Counted from the stretch's first letter, positions 1 through 9,213 are shown. The stretch is 64,000 nt of DNA from Verrucomicrobiota bacterium (GCA_016199985.1 JACQFQ010000028.1:26741-90740), one strand, 5' to 3'. Numbers and translations are program-made. The notes: generated by a model not told the origin, from the letters alone.

Positions 1-476
1 CCGCGCAGGTCGGTCTTGTAGACCCGGCAGCCGATCCGCGCGCCCGACTTGTCCTTGGCGACATTCTCGGTCCAGTACAGATATTCCCGTCCCCGCTCCT
101 TGCTCCAATACAATCCATGCGCGGTGGCCACGACCTGCTCCGAGGTGTAGCCGACATTCCCGGGAAAGTTGCTCCAGGTTTCGAGAATCCGACCCTCGCG
201 GTCGAACACCACGACGGCGGGATTCGCCCGGGTGAGGACGTAGACGCGATCATGAGCGTCCACCGCAATGCCGCATCCGTAGCCAAACTTCATTCCTGAA
301 GGCAGCACGCCCCAACCCTGGGCCCACTCGTAGGTGTGTTCTCCAGCCCCAATGCGAACCGATATCCGATTAGCGCGGGCAACGGAGCTCGAGAAGGCCG
401 TCGCCGCGGCGAGGAGCGAACCCTGTTTCAGAAAATCGCGGCGCGACTGGCGGACAGGAAACAATCGGGCTGTCAT
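1..476 (-). CDS. Tat-exported NHL/beta-propeller protein (N-terminal part, runs off left edge)
   Basis: The reverse strand encodes an open frame from an ATG at 476 that leaves the window without a stop, so about 158 residues are visible. The protein starts with a twin-arginine signal: the RRDFLK motif is followed by a hydrophobic stretch rich in Ala and Ser and an SVARA-like cleavage site, so export in a folded state is expected. The following residues (FGYGCGIAVDAHDRVYVL, then VVVFDREGRILETW) are typical of NHL or six-bladed beta-propeller repeats. It is divergent from the zinc dehydrogenase at 648, which together with the sugar isomerase suggests a sugar-oxidation locus. The substrate cannot be deduced. 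No good ribosome binding site precedes the ATG; the frame is open further upstream but without a better start. Confidence 0.75.
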   Translation of the reverse strand, partial: MTARLFPVRQSRRDFLKQGSLLAAATAFSSSVARANRISVRIGAGEHTYEWAQGWGVLPSGMKFGYGCGIAVDAHDRVYVLTRANPAVVVFDREGRILETWSNFPGNVGYTSEQVVATAHGLYWSKERGREYLYWTENVAKDKSGARIGCRVYKTDLR

Positions 477-587
477 AGGCAAATGTCGGATGAAACGCAG
501 GCGATGCAGGAGAATGAGGAACAGCTCAGCCGGGTGTCGAGGGTGAAAGCGTCCGGGACGGGCGTCCAACCGAGGCTCACGCGGCGC

Positions 588-616
588 TTGAGATGGACGC
601 GGTCGGATCTTAAGGT
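588..616 (+). promoter_or_regulatory. Candidate sigma70-type promoter of the dehydrogenase gene
   Basis: TTGAGA (588-593), a 17-nt spacer and TAAGGT (611-616). Transcription would start near 623, inside the upstream open reading frame, which supports translation from the ATG at 648. It belongs to a set of similar boxes in this window. Confidence 0.4.
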
Positions 617-647
617 GAACCTTCGTCGCCAGACTCGAATAGACATC

Positions 648-1670
648 ATGAAAGCCATTCTTCTTGAGAAGCCGCAGCATTTCTCCATCGCCCAGATTTC
701 GGAACCCGCCTCTCCCGGACGCGGCGAAGCGTTGGTTCGAGTGCATCGTGTGGGCATCTGCGGCACAGATTTCTCGGGCTACCTCGGGAAGATGCCGTTC
801 TACAGCTATCCCAGAATCCCGGGGCATGAACTCGGCGTAGAGGTGCTCTCAGTCGGCGAGGGAGTCACGGAGGTTCGCCCTGGCGACCGGTGCTCGGTGG
901 AGCCGTACATGAACTGCCAGACATGCCCGGCCTGCGGGCGCGGCCACACGAACTGCTGTGAGAATCTTCAGGTGTTGGGCGTTCATACGGACGGCGGCCT
1001 CCGCCCGCAGTTCATCGTGCCCGCGCGCAAGCTCCACACGTCGACCAAACTCACCTTCGACCAACTCGCGCTCGTCGAAACGCTGGCGATCGGATGTCAT
1101 GCGGTGAACCGCGGCCATCCCCTGAACGGGGAGTTTGTTCTCGTGATTGGCGCGGGACCCATCGGATTGTCGACGATGGAGTTCATCCGGCTTGCCGGCG
1201 CGCGAACGATCGTTCTGGACTTGAATCCCCAGAGGCTGGAGTTCTGCCGAAAGGTCATGCGCGTGGACCACACGCTTGTCCCGTGTCAGGACGGATCGGA
1301 GCTGGAGCAGCTCAAGTCGTTCACCGGGGGCGAGCTGCCAGCGCTCGTCATCGACGCGACAGGAAGCAACAAGTCCATGTCGAACGCGCTGAACTACGTT
1401 GGCTTCGCCGGAAGGCTGGTTTTTGTGGGAATCACAACGGCGGAGGTGTCGTTCGGACATCCGATGATGCACCGCCGCGAGATGACGCTCCTCGCCAGCC
1501 GCAACGCCCTGCCTCCGGATTTCAAGCGAATCATCCAGCTCATCGAGGAGGGCCGGATCGACACGCGTCCCTGGATCACGCATCACGCGATGTTCGAGGA
1601 GATGATCGCGCAGTTCCCCGCATGGCTGAACCCCGAGAACAGGGTGCTCAAGGCGCTCGTCCACGTCTAA
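648..1670 (+). CDS. Zinc-dependent medium-chain alcohol/sorbitol-type dehydrogenase
   Basis: A 340-residue member of the zinc-containing MDR dehydrogenase family (threonine, sorbitol and galactitol dehydrogenase relatives), which oxidises a secondary alcohol or polyol with NAD(P). The catalytic zinc site is visible as VGICGTDF plus the PGHELGVEV helix near residues 37-67. The structural zinc lobe is a Cx2Cx2Cx7C cluster (CQTCPACGRGHTNCC). The Rossmann fold carries VIGAGPIGL near residue 165. The frame is open well upstream, but only the ATG at 648 gives the usual MKAILLEKP start, and a candidate promoter at 588-616 lies just before it. The downstream sugar isomerase is about 170 bp away in the same direction, so the two probably act on the same sugar or polyol. 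Confidence 0.88.
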   Translation: MKAILLEKPQHFSIAQISEPASPGRGEALVRVHRVGICGTDFSGYLGKMPFYSYPRIPGHELGVEVLSVGEGVTEVRPGDRCSVEPYMNCQTCPACGRGHTNCCENLQVLGVHTDGGLRPQFIVPARKLHTSTKLTFDQLALVETLAIGCHAVNRGHPLNGEFVLVIGAGPIGLSTMEFIRLAGARTIVLDLNPQRLEFCRKVMRVDHTLVPCQDGSELEQLKSFTGGELPALVIDATGSNKSMSNALNYVGFAGRLVFVGITTAEVSFGHPMMHRREMTLLASRNALPPDFKRIIQLIEEGRIDTRPWITHHAMFEEMIAQFPAWLNPENRVLKALVHV

Positions 1671-1686
1671 GACCGGTCTTCCAAGT

Positions 1687-1700
1687 TCCGACGCGTCGGA
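1687..1700. repeat. 14-bp perfect palindrome in the intergenic spacer
   Basis: TCCGACGCGTCGGA is self-complementary over 14 bases, 17 bp after the dehydrogenase stop codon. The surrounding spacer (1671-1833) has no convincing gene. The palindrome could be an operator or part of a dispersed intergenic repeat; a single copy was seen here. Confidence 0.35.
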
Positions 1701-1845
1701 GTCGCCCGCATTGAGCCGCGGCCTGTCGCCGCAAGGGATTCCGAACACGGCGCGGCTCCTTTCATCCTGGACGAAGTTTTGCGCGCCCGCCTCCTCTCGG
1801 ATCCGGGGCTTGAGCCCTCGCCGCGGATTCCCCATGCTGGCCGCC

Positions 1846-2733
1846 ATGATTCTAACAGGCATCAGCGACGAAGCGGGCAACACCATCGAGGCGCAAATCG
1901 AAGCGCTCACAGCGCTTGGGTGGAAGCACATCGAGATGCGAGGGGTTCAGGTCTCCGGCCACGACAAGGCCAACTTCCACGACATCCCCGACGCGGCGTT
2001 TGACTTGGCGCTGGAAAAGCTCACCGACGCCGGCATCCGGGTCTACTGCTTCGGATCCACGATCATGAATTGGGCGAAACGGATTCATGAGCCGCCGTTC
2101 GAAGTCACCCTGGCGGAGGTCCGACGCTGCATCCCGAGGATGCGCAAGGCCGGAGCGGGATTGGTGCGAATCATGAGCTTCAAGCCTGGCGAGGACGACA
2201 ACGAGATCCCCGCGGAGGTCTTCCGCCGGATGCGTGAGGTCACGCGGATGTTTCTGGACGCCGGCATCCAGCCCGTGCACGAGAATTGCATGAACTATGG
2301 CGGGATGAGTTCCCGGCACGCGCGACAGCTCCTGGGGGAGGTCCCGGGATTGAAATGGGTTTTCGACACGGCGAATCCCATTTTCAACGCCAACCGGTCG
2401 CGCCCCAAGCCCTGGCCGAAGCAGGATCCTTGGGAGTTTTGGACCCAAGTGCGCGATGCCACAGCCCACATCCACGTCAAGGACGCGATCTGGAACCCCT
2501 CCAAAAACGACGCGGACTATCGATGGCCCGGCGAAGGCGACGGACGAGTGCTGGACATTCTCCGGGACGCTTTCTCGCGCGGCTACGACTCCGGCATTTC
2601 CATCGAGCCGCACATGGTCGTCGTTTTCCACGACGCGCATTCGAAGTCCAACGACGCCGCGATCCAAAAGAACTTCATCGAGTACGGGAACCGGCTCAAA
2701 TCCCTGGTCGAGGCCGCGAAAGCCGCGCCATAG
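1846..2733 (+). CDS. Sugar phosphate isomerase/epimerase family protein (xylose-isomerase-like TIM barrel)
   Basis: About 295 residues starting MILTGISDEAG, which is the usual beginning of this TIM-barrel family. Visible elements include an early beta strand with ISDEAG, IEMRGVQVSG, a VHENCMNYGG strand end, VFDTANPIF, and IHVKDAIWN followed by PGEGDG. These are the positions where Glu, Asp, His and Glu coordinate the divalent metal in xylose-isomerase-like epimerases. An in-frame ATG at 1834 would add four residues and cannot be excluded. The gene follows the MDR dehydrogenase in the same direction, so a combined oxidation and epimerisation pathway for a sugar or inositol is plausible. The exact substrate is not determinable. 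Confidence 0.82.
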   Translation: MILTGISDEAGNTIEAQIEALTALGWKHIEMRGVQVSGHDKANFHDIPDAAFDLALEKLTDAGIRVYCFGSTIMNWAKRIHEPPFEVTLAEVRRCIPRMRKAGAGLVRIMSFKPGEDDNEIPAEVFRRMREVTRMFLDAGIQPVHENCMNYGGMSSRHARQLLGEVPGLKWVFDTANPIFNANRSRPKPWPKQDPWEFWTQVRDATAHIHVKDAIWNPSKNDADYRWPGEGDGRVLDILRDAFSRGYDSGISIEPHMVVVFHDAHSKSNDAAIQKNFIEYGNRLKSLVEAAKAAP

Positions 2734-2745
2734 GTTTGGCGCGGC
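2722..2745. terminator. Hairpin between convergent genes
   Basis: GCCGCGCCA (2722-2730) and TGGCGCGGC (2737-2745) form a perfect 9-bp stem with a 6-nt loop that contains the TAG stop of the isomerase gene. In the reverse direction the stem is followed by TTT, 12 nt beyond the stop codon of the VIT/VWA gene. It probably serves both convergent transcripts, but there is no long U-tract. Confidence 0.5.
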
Positions 2746-2756
2746 CCCCGGGAAAC

Positions 2757-5135
2757 TCAATGGATGTCGTAGAGCTGGCGGCCGATCACCACCTGAAGAT
2801 TCCGTCCGAGCGCGAGCCAAACGCGGGCCTCAGGATGCGACGCCAGCAGCTTGAAGTACTGCTCCGACCCGAACTCCAGCGAGCGGGCCTCGGAGTCCTT
2901 CATGGACTGAGCCTCCGCGTCGATCCATTGCTCCCCTCTTTGAAAGAACGATTTCCCTGAAACGTACCTCGCCGGCTGTTCCGTTGAAGCGCCTTCAGTT
3001 TCGACCCTGACGGGCGAAGCGATCGGCGATGGGGCGACCGCCGCCAATTCGCGCCCCGGCTGGCGAGGGTCCCGCGCGGCCCTCTTGGGCATCGAAGCGG
3101 GCGATCCAGCGGGAAGCAACGAAGGTCTTGAAACCTCTCCGACGCCGAGCGCGATGCTCGCGTCCGACGCGCCCGCGTCCTTGAGGTATTGGAAGGAGCG
3201 CGAACTCGCAACCGCGAGATCGCCCGACTTATCCCGGGTCAGCGCGCGAAATTGGTCCCGATAGAGCTGCTGCGTGGGCGCGTCGCCGCTCATCCGGATG
3301 AGTTGGTGATTCACCGCGATCCCGCGCCGGGTTTCATCCTCGCTGACCAGGTACGCGGTGTAGGGAGTGATCACGGCGTACTTCTTCGCGAGTTCCACCA
3401 CTTCATCCTTCAGCTCCTGGCTCTCGCCGCGCAGTCGGATCTCATCGAGCAGATGCCCGATCCGCCGTGTGGCCCAAAGCCGGGGCAGCCAGTCCTGCGC
3501 GTTGTCCCTCTTCGGGAACTTGCAGAACTGGGTGAATTCCCGCTTCTCGCCCGCCACGTTTCCGCTCAGGACCAGATTCCCGTCGCGCGCGCCCTCATAG
3601 CGCCCCACCACAAGGAGCTGCTGTCCGCGGTAAAGATCGGGCAAGGGGTTCGGGTGAATCCGGGTGGCGCGAATGCCGTCGGGAAAGGAGGCATGAACGT
3701 TCGCCAGCGCCGGGTCCTTGATGCGCGAAAAGAACGACGAGACTTTCACCTCGATGTCTTCGTCCGGGAGGACGTACGCGCTCGAGGCCTTGGTGAAGTC
3801 CGCGATCTCGTCGAGGAGATGCGTGTTCACGTCCGTGCCGATTCCGAAACAGAAGACGCGCGTCCACTGGTCGGCGGGCGTCGCCTTTCCGCCAGTCACC
3901 GCCTTGAGGATCTCCTTCGGATCGGTGACACCGACGGTGGGGAGGCCGTCGGTGAGAAACACAACGACAAAAGGCCGCTCGGACGACACAGGCCGCATGC
4001 CCAGGGCGCGCACGAGCGCGTCATAGATCGCGGTGCCGCCCGTGGGCCGGATCTTCTCAACAAACGCCTCGGCCTGTCGTCGCGTGTCGGCGCCGGCGCT
4101 CCTCAGTCCGCCGAACGCCGCGTCAATCTCCGTGGAGAACCGCAGCACTTCGAACCCATCCTGGTCATTCAAGTTCTCCACGCAGAAGCGAAGAGCCTTC
4201 TTGGCTTGCTCGAGCTTCTTCCCGGCCATGGAGCCCGACGCGTCCAGCACGAAGACCACATCCTTGGGAAACAACTTGCCCGCCGGCGGATCAATCCTGG
4301 GATTCGCCAGGAGGAGAAAGAATCCTTCGTCCTCGCCCGTGGCGTAGGTCATCAGGTCGATTCCCACCTCGGATCGCGAGCGGGAGAAGTAGAGCTGGAA
4401 GTCGCCGGAGCTTTCCATCGCGGACGATTGATGCGCGACCACGGCCTTACGATCCCCTTGGCGGTTGATCTCCACCTTGTGCGACGGGGAGTAAATCGTT
4501 TGCAAAGGCTGCGATGAGTCCAACGTCACCTTCACGCTGAGGGATCTCGCGACCTGGGTCACCCTACCCCCCGCGTCCGCGTGCAGAGGCAGTATCCAGT
4601 GGATCAGCCCGGAGTCCTCAAGCAGAAGCTGGGAGTAGGAGATCTGAATCTGTCGCCGCGAATGGGGATCGATGGGAAAAACTCTAACCTTGAACAAATC
4701 GCGCCCCAGATACTCCAGCAGCGCGGGGTCCTGTGCCCGTCGGACGATGTCCTCGTAGATGGCGCGGGCCTTGTCCGCCCCCAGAAGCTCCGCTTCCACG
4801 GGCTTCCCGTTGATGGTGAGTGTGAACCGGTCCAGCTGCGCGCCCTTTGGAACTGGGAAGAGGAATGAGCCTTCGCAGGGAACATCGTTTGGATTGTAGA
4901 ACTCTTGATCAATCACCACGCGCGCGTGTTGGTCCTGGATGGCGGCGTCAACGAGCGTTTGGGTGGTCTCGAGCGTGAGGATGGGTCGAGGGATCCGATG
5001 CGGGGGAGCGACGATGGGCCGGGTGGGCGGAGCCACCGTCCTGTCATCAATCACAATCAAGCCAGCGGAGAAGCCGATCATTGAGGAGAGAGCGAGAACG
5101 AACAAAGCCGATAAACACAGTTTCATAGCGGCCAT
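2757..5135 (-). CDS. Secreted VIT + von Willebrand factor A domain protein
   Basis: A 792-residue protein with the architecture of inter-alpha-trypsin inhibitor heavy chains: an N-terminal VIT domain (about residues 50-200) followed by a VWA domain (about 285-470). The VWA metal site (MIDAS) looks complete: VFVLDASGSMAG gives DxSxS, GGTAIYDAL supplies the Thr, and FLTDGLPTVG the distal Asp. The N-terminus is a signal peptide (MKLCLSALFVLALSSM), so the protein is exported. An ATG at 5126 (MKLCL) is an equally good start and gives a cleaner signal sequence. The C-terminal ~200 residues are low in recognisable motifs. Bacterial VIT/VWA proteins are usually linked to surface adhesion or protein-protein contacts; nothing specific can be said here. 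The gene converges on the sugar isomerase and is divergent from the membrane protein downstream of 5135. Confidence 0.85.
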   Translation of the reverse strand: MAAMKLCLSALFVLALSSMIGFSAGLIVIDDRTVAPPTRPIVAPPHRIPRPILTLETTQTLVDAAIQDQHARVVIDQEFYNPNDVPCEGSFLFPVPKGAQLDRFTLTINGKPVEAELLGADKARAIYEDIVRRAQDPALLEYLGRDLFKVRVFPIDPHSRRQIQISYSQLLLEDSGLIHWILPLHADAGGRVTQVARSLSVKVTLDSSQPLQTIYSPSHKVEINRQGDRKAVVAHQSSAMESSGDFQLYFSRSRSEVGIDLMTYATGEDEGFFLLLANPRIDPPAGKLFPKDVVFVLDASGSMAGKKLEQAKKALRFCVENLNDQDGFEVLRFSTEIDAAFGGLRSAGADTRRQAEAFVEKIRPTGGTAIYDALVRALGMRPVSSERPFVVVFLTDGLPTVGVTDPKEILKAVTGGKATPADQWTRVFCFGIGTDVNTHLLDEIADFTKASSAYVLPDEDIEVKVSSFFSRIKDPALANVHASFPDGIRATRIHPNPLPDLYRGQQLLVVGRYEGARDGNLVLSGNVAGEKREFTQFCKFPKRDNAQDWLPRLWATRRIGHLLDEIRLRGESQELKDEVVELAKKYAVITPYTAYLVSEDETRRGIAVNHQLIRMSGDAPTQQLYRDQFRALTRDKSGDLAVASSRSFQYLKDAGASDASIALGVGEVSRPSLLPAGSPASMPKRAARDPRQPGRELAAVAPSPIASPVRVETEGASTEQPARYVSGKSFFQRGEQWIDAEAQSMKDSEARSLEFGSEQYFKLLASHPEARVWLALGRNLQVVIGRQLYDIH

Positions 5136-5203
5136 TCGACGGGGTCCGCGATAGAATGCTCCCGATTTCCGTCAGTGCCCTGCCCGCGGCAAACGCTCTT
5201 GAG

Positions 5204-5821
5204 ATGATCGGAGCGCGCCGGCAGAGTCGTCGCGTGGAACGAAACGCCTTTCGACCCCGGACACTCCTTGTCGTTCTCGCGGTCTGGCTAGCTCTCGCGC
5301 TGCTGCTGGGCGGCTTGGGCGTCGTCGCGGCGATTCGTCCTCCATGGCCACAGGTCCTGTTGCTGGGGCTGGTGGGTTGCCTGGTGGCCGCCTACCGGCG
5401 TTCGCCCGGCTTTCGAGGCTGGGTTTTGTCCGTGCCGATCTCCGCCCTGGTGGCCGTGAACCTCGTCCGCTTCGTCGGGATCTACTTTCTCTGGCTGCAC
5501 GAACATCGGCGACTCCCGTTCGGCTTTGCGGTTCCCGGCGGATGGGGGGACATCTGCGTCGCCGCCATGTCCGCAATGCTCCTGATTCTGCGGCCGACCG
5601 CGCCGAGGATCTACTGGATATGGAACACGCTCGGCCTCGCGGACATTCTCTTCGTTGTGGCCACGGCGACGCGGCTCGCCTTCGCGGATCCCGTTCCCAT
5701 GGCCCCGCTGCTCCGATTGCCGCTCAGCCTGCTGCCGACGTTCGCGGTCCCGATCATCATTTTCACGCACCTCGTCGTGTTCCTGCGGCTGCACCGGGGC
5801 ATCGCGATTCCGAATCGCTAG
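5204..5821 (+). CDS. Uncharacterised polytopic membrane protein
   Basis: A small hydrophobic protein of about 205 residues (221 if started at 5156). I do not recognise a family. Five or six membrane segments are visible: TLLVVLAVWLALALLLGG, QVLLLGLVGCLVA, VPISALVAVNLVRFVGIYF, the AAMSAMLLIL segment, ILFVVATATRL, and a C-terminal LLPTFAVPIIIFTHLVVF. The N-terminus is basic (GARRQSRRVERN), which suggests it lies in the cytoplasm. TAGAAT at 5152-5157 resembles a -10 box and overlaps the ATG at 5156, so I prefer the ATG at 5204. The stop codon is 6 bp before the start of the GNAT-phosphatase gene, so the two are probably co-transcribed and translationally linked. Confidence 0.6.
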   Translation: MIGARRQSRRVERNAFRPRTLLVVLAVWLALALLLGGLGVVAAIRPPWPQVLLLGLVGCLVAAYRRSPGFRGWVLSVPISALVAVNLVRFVGIYFLWLHEHRRLPFGFAVPGGWGDICVAAMSAMLLILRPTAPRIYWIWNTLGLADILFVVATATRLAFADPVPMAPLLRLPLSLLPTFAVPIIIFTHLVVFLRLHRGIAIPNR

Positions 5822-5827
5822 AAGCGC

Positions 5828-6763
5828 TTGTCGAACTCCCGTCAGAATCCAGGATGTCTCAGGCTCGCGGTGGCATCGGATGCGCCGGCCATCGAGGCGT
5901 TGATCCCGCTGTCGGTCCACGGGCTTCAGTCTTCCTTCTACACCCAGACGCAGCGTGACGCGGCTCTGGGCCCAGTGTTCGGCGTCGATCGACAACTCAT
6001 CCGCGATGGCACTTACTTCGTGGTCACGCTGGAGGAGAGGATGCTCGGATGCGGCGGCTGGAGCTATCGTCAATCCCTCTATGGCGGCGACACGGGTCGC
6101 CCCAACGAGCCGTGCCCCGTGTTGGATCCGACGCGGGACGCGGCGCGTGTGCGGGCATTCTTTGTTCATCCGGAATGGGCGCGACGCGGTATCGGCCGAA
6201 GGATTCTCGAGGCCTGCGAGCAAGGGATCCAAGCCGCGGGATTCAGGCGCGTAGAGCTCGTCGCCACGCTCGCGGGCGAACCCCTGTACGCCTCCCTTGG
6301 CTACCGGGAAGCGGAGCGTTACGACATTCCGCTGGCGAACGGATTGGGTCTGCCCGTGGTGCGAATGACCAGGGATCTGATCGCGGAGGGAAGGAGCGGG
6401 TCGCGTCGAATCAAGTTGCTCTTCGTGTGCAGCCGCAACCGGCGCCGCAGCCTGACCGCGGAGCGCTGCTTCGCGAACTCGGCCCAATATGATGTTCGCT
6501 CCGCTGGAACGCAGCCTGAGGCGCGAGTCGCCCTCACGGCGGGTTTGATCGGATGGGCCGATGTTGTTTTCTTCATGGAACGTTCGCATCAAAACCGGGC
6601 CGCGGAGAGGTTTTCCGAAGCGTTAGCCGGAAAGCCCGCCGTTGTGCTGCACATCCCCGACGAGCATGAGTTCATGGCGACTGAGTTGGTGGATGAGATA
6701 GAGACGAAGGTGGCGCTGGCCATGGAAAGCTGGGGCGGCGAATCCACCGAGCCCCGCGATTGA
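5828..6763 (+). CDS. Fusion of GNAT acetyltransferase and low-molecular-weight protein-tyrosine-phosphatase-like domain
   Basis: One uninterrupted frame of 311 residues holds two domains. Residues ~10-185 form a GNAT N-acetyltransferase: RLAVASDAPAIEALI at the start, and VRAFFVHPEWARRGIGRRIL carrying the acetyl-CoA pyrophosphate loop (RxxGxG/R pattern). Residues ~197-305 resemble the short low-molecular-weight phosphatase family: LLFVCSRNRRRSLTAE preserves the Cys-x5-Arg-Ser P-loop, followed by WADVVFFMERSHQ and an Asp in HIPDEHEFM that fits the general-acid position. The translation start is a TTG at 5828; no ATG lies before the GNAT core, and a GTG at 5870 would cut its first strand. The spacing of 6 bp from the preceding gene suggests coupling. 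Substrates of both domains are unknown. Confidence 0.8.
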   Translation: MSNSRQNPGCLRLAVASDAPAIEALIPLSVHGLQSSFYTQTQRDAALGPVFGVDRQLIRDGTYFVVTLEERMLGCGGWSYRQSLYGGDTGRPNEPCPVLDPTRDAARVRAFFVHPEWARRGIGRRILEACEQGIQAAGFRRVELVATLAGEPLYASLGYREAERYDIPLANGLGLPVVRMTRDLIAEGRSGSRRIKLLFVCSRNRRRSLTAERCFANSAQYDVRSAGTQPEARVALTAGLIGWADVVFFMERSHQNRAAERFSEALAGKPAVVLHIPDEHEFMATELVDEIETKVALAMESWGGESTEPRD

Positions 6764-6855
6764 CCCACCCTCGCTCCCGCGTGGCGCCTCCCTGTCGCTT
6801 CCCCTGCCCTCTCCGCTGCGATCGCCCCGCTCGCTTGACAGGCTGCGGCCGTCGG

Positions 6856-9192
6856 TCATTCCGCGGGAGCGGTCCGATAGAAGCGGCTGCTCCCCGAGCG
6901 GGTCTGAGCATCGATCACCTCGAACCAGCCTGAGCCATCGGCGGTGGAGTAGTCACGGACGGCCCATGAGGCCGGATACAGCGTATTCGACGACTCTATC
7001 ACGTAGGTTGTCATTGGAACCCCCGCGAAAGTGATCTTGAACGAGCCATCGGGAAGGCGGGTCATGGCGAGGACGCTGGGTGGCGGCGCGACCTGGCGGG
7101 CCACGAGGTTCACCTGGATTTCAGCGGCAGTCACCCCGCCTTGAGAGTCGCTGACCAGGCAGGTCAGACGATCCCTTCCGGTTTGCCCGGCGAAAGACGT
7201 GTACGAGAGCGATCCCGACGCGATCGAAAGTAGGGCGCCCGAGTCGCTCCGATCCGAGAGGAGGGCGATTGAGAGCGTTCCGCCGTCCGGATCCGCGCAC
7301 CGGGCCAGGATCTGCTCAATGCGCAACAGCGTCGTTTGCCCGATCCCCGCGTCAAAAGATAGGGGCAAAGCCACGGGGGGCAGGTTCAGCGTCCGAGTGG
7401 CGACAGAGGGACCCTCCGCGCGAATCACTCGCCGATCGAACACCCCAAAGCCAACGAACTCCGCCTGATCCTCCGCGAGGAAAGGCGCGACGACTGTGTA
7501 GGACAAGTCTCTGGCGATCGCGTCGAGGAAGGGACCCCAGCGGAGGGTTCGATCCCTGGCGCTGAACACGCCTCCCTGCGACACAGAGGCGAGAGTCCAC
7601 CCCGCGGGAACGGTCTCCTGGACAGCCTGGCCTTCCACTCCTTCCAGGGGGAGAACGTGGAGCACGATCGATTTCCCAGGAAGGCCCGAGCGGAAATCGG
7701 CCGACATCGCACGAATAATCTGATGCGTCGCCAGGGCGGCGACATTCCCCGAAACAGGCGTGTCGGCGCCGTCAAATGAGGCCCGTCCCTCAAACACGGC
7801 CTCGCCGTACGCATCGACGGGAGGCATCGCCTCGTAAGTCAGAAGCCTGGAGGCTTGAGAGAGAAAAGGTCCCCACCGCAGGGTGCGCGACGCAAGATCA
7901 AACGCGCCGTCATCGCCAATCGCGCGGGCCGTCCAGCCTGGCGGAACAGTTTCCTGCAAGCCGTAGCTGCTGACGCTTGCCGAAGGGCTGACCTGAATCC
8001 TCACTTCCAGAGGACGCCCAGGCTGGTAGCGAGCAGGCAAGGAGCGGGAAGCGGATGCGGTCGCCGGCTCGAGCCGGCTATCCCCGGCGACGGAAAAGGT
8101 CTCTTGATCAAACGAGGAGATCCCCGTGAAAACGGCCGTCGAGATGGAGTTGGAAGGAGCGCGAAGCTGGTAGGTGAACGTTTGGGGACCCACGGACGCG
8201 GCAGGCCCCCACTTCAATTTCCGTGTGAGGGCGTCCAGCACGGGAGCGGGCGCGCCGGAGATGAACCTCCATCCCGCGGGGATGGTTTCTTCCACGGCCC
8301 ACATGTCGTCCAGGAACAGCGGAGCGAGCCTGATCTGCACAGTCACCGCCTGATCGGGGCCGAAAGCCCCAGGCAGAATCCGGGTCACGGCGCGACGTTT
8401 CATCTTCAGAACCTGGTTTCCGGCTGCCGGAACCGTTCGCAGGTCGAAACGTCCCAGGGCGCGGGACTCCACCTCGGATGCGGAGGCCGTCGAAGGTATG
8501 AGGGTGAACCCCAACGCACGTTCGCGGGCGTCCTGAAAGGGACCCCACTTGACCTTCCTGCTGAGGACGTCAAAGACGCCCTCGTCCGAGATATCGCTGG
8601 CGGACCACCCTTCGGGAATTCCCTGCTCGACCGCGAAGTCGGCGACGTCGCGACGCGGGGCGGCCACCGTCGTGGCTCGGAGGGCAACCCCGGGCTCGAA
8701 CTCAGCGGGGAGCGCTTGCGTCAATGTATCGGGGAAAGGCGAGAGCATCGAAACCCCCACGACAGGCGTGGCGACGCTGTCGAAAACAGCCGTGCCCTGG
8801 AACATCGCGGACGGCGCCGCGGTCTTTGGCGAGGTCGCACGGTAGGCGAGAACCCGTTCGCTGTTATCCAGAAAGGGTCCCCACCGAATGACGCCGTCCG
8901 CCACGTTCCAAACCCCGCCTAGCGTGATCTGAGAGGCGACCCAACCGGGCGGCAGGATATCCTGCAGCGAGTAAGCTCGGGTCAAGCCGTCGGGATGAAC
9001 GCTGATTTGAACATCAATGGAATCGCCGGGCTGGTAGAGGACGGACATCGCTCGCTGCGCTTCGCTCCCGTGAGCGATCCCGGCGAACGCGCCCCAGAGG
9101 ACGCAGAGCGCGCGAAGCCATAGCGACCCGGAGGTCGCTATGGCTCTCAGGTCGCTGCCGTTGAGTGCCGGGTTCAAACGAGAGTTCTCCAA
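6856..9192 (-). CDS. Secreted repeat protein with five ~112-residue WGPF beta-sandwich repeats
   Basis: A 778-residue exported protein, the last gene of the large secreted-protein cluster. After a leader ending in GIAHGSE come five tandem repeats with a period of about 112 residues, centred near residues 102, 215, 327, 440 and 551. Each carries an xETxPxGW strand followed by a (R/K)WGPF motif (IRWGPFLD, VKWGPFQD, LKWGPAAS, LRWGPFLS, LRWGPFLD). A cadherin/Ig-like segment follows (CADPDGGTLSIALL), and the C-terminus has the FKITFAGVPMTTYVIESS pattern followed by Trp that is common at the ends of verrucomicrobial secreted proteins. I know of no assigned function; a structural or adhesive role is an inference. 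It starts 21 bp after the preceding gene, which carries one more copy of the same repeat. Confidence 0.75.
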   Translation of the reverse strand: MENSRLNPALNGSDLRAIATSGSLWLRALCVLWGAFAGIAHGSEAQRAMSVLYQPGDSIDVQISVHPDGLTRAYSLQDILPPGWVASQITLGGVWNVADGVIRWGPFLDNSERVLAYRATSPKTAAPSAMFQGTAVFDSVATPVVGVSMLSPFPDTLTQALPAEFEPGVALRATTVAAPRRDVADFAVEQGIPEGWSASDISDEGVFDVLSRKVKWGPFQDARERALGFTLIPSTASASEVESRALGRFDLRTVPAAGNQVLKMKRRAVTRILPGAFGPDQAVTVQIRLAPLFLDDMWAVEETIPAGWRFISGAPAPVLDALTRKLKWGPAASVGPQTFTYQLRAPSNSISTAVFTGISSFDQETFSVAGDSRLEPATASASRSLPARYQPGRPLEVRIQVSPSASVSSYGLQETVPPGWTARAIGDDGAFDLASRTLRWGPFLSQASRLLTYEAMPPVDAYGEAVFEGRASFDGADTPVSGNVAALATHQIIRAMSADFRSGLPGKSIVLHVLPLEGVEGQAVQETVPAGWTLASVSQGGVFSARDRTLRWGPFLDAIARDLSYTVVAPFLAEDQAEFVGFGVFDRRVIRAEGPSVATRTLNLPPVALPLSFDAGIGQTTLLRIEQILARCADPDGGTLSIALLSDRSDSGALLSIASGSLSYTSFAGQTGRDRLTCLVSDSQGGVTAAEIQVNLVARQVAPPPSVLAMTRLPDGSFKITFAGVPMTTYVIESSNTLYPASWAVRDYSTADGSGWFEVIDAQTRSGSSRFYRTAPAE

Positions 9193-9213
9193 AGTCCCCG
9201 CCAGCGCGCGGGA

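Noticed and set aside
336..647. N-terminal extension of the zinc dehydrogenase by 104 residues
   Set aside because: The added sequence overlaps the divergent Tat protein gene and looks non-native; a promoter lies within it and the family start is at 648.
849..1931. Long antisense frame opposite the dehydrogenase
   Set aside because: Shadow of the real gene in a GC-rich sequence; no recognisable domain.
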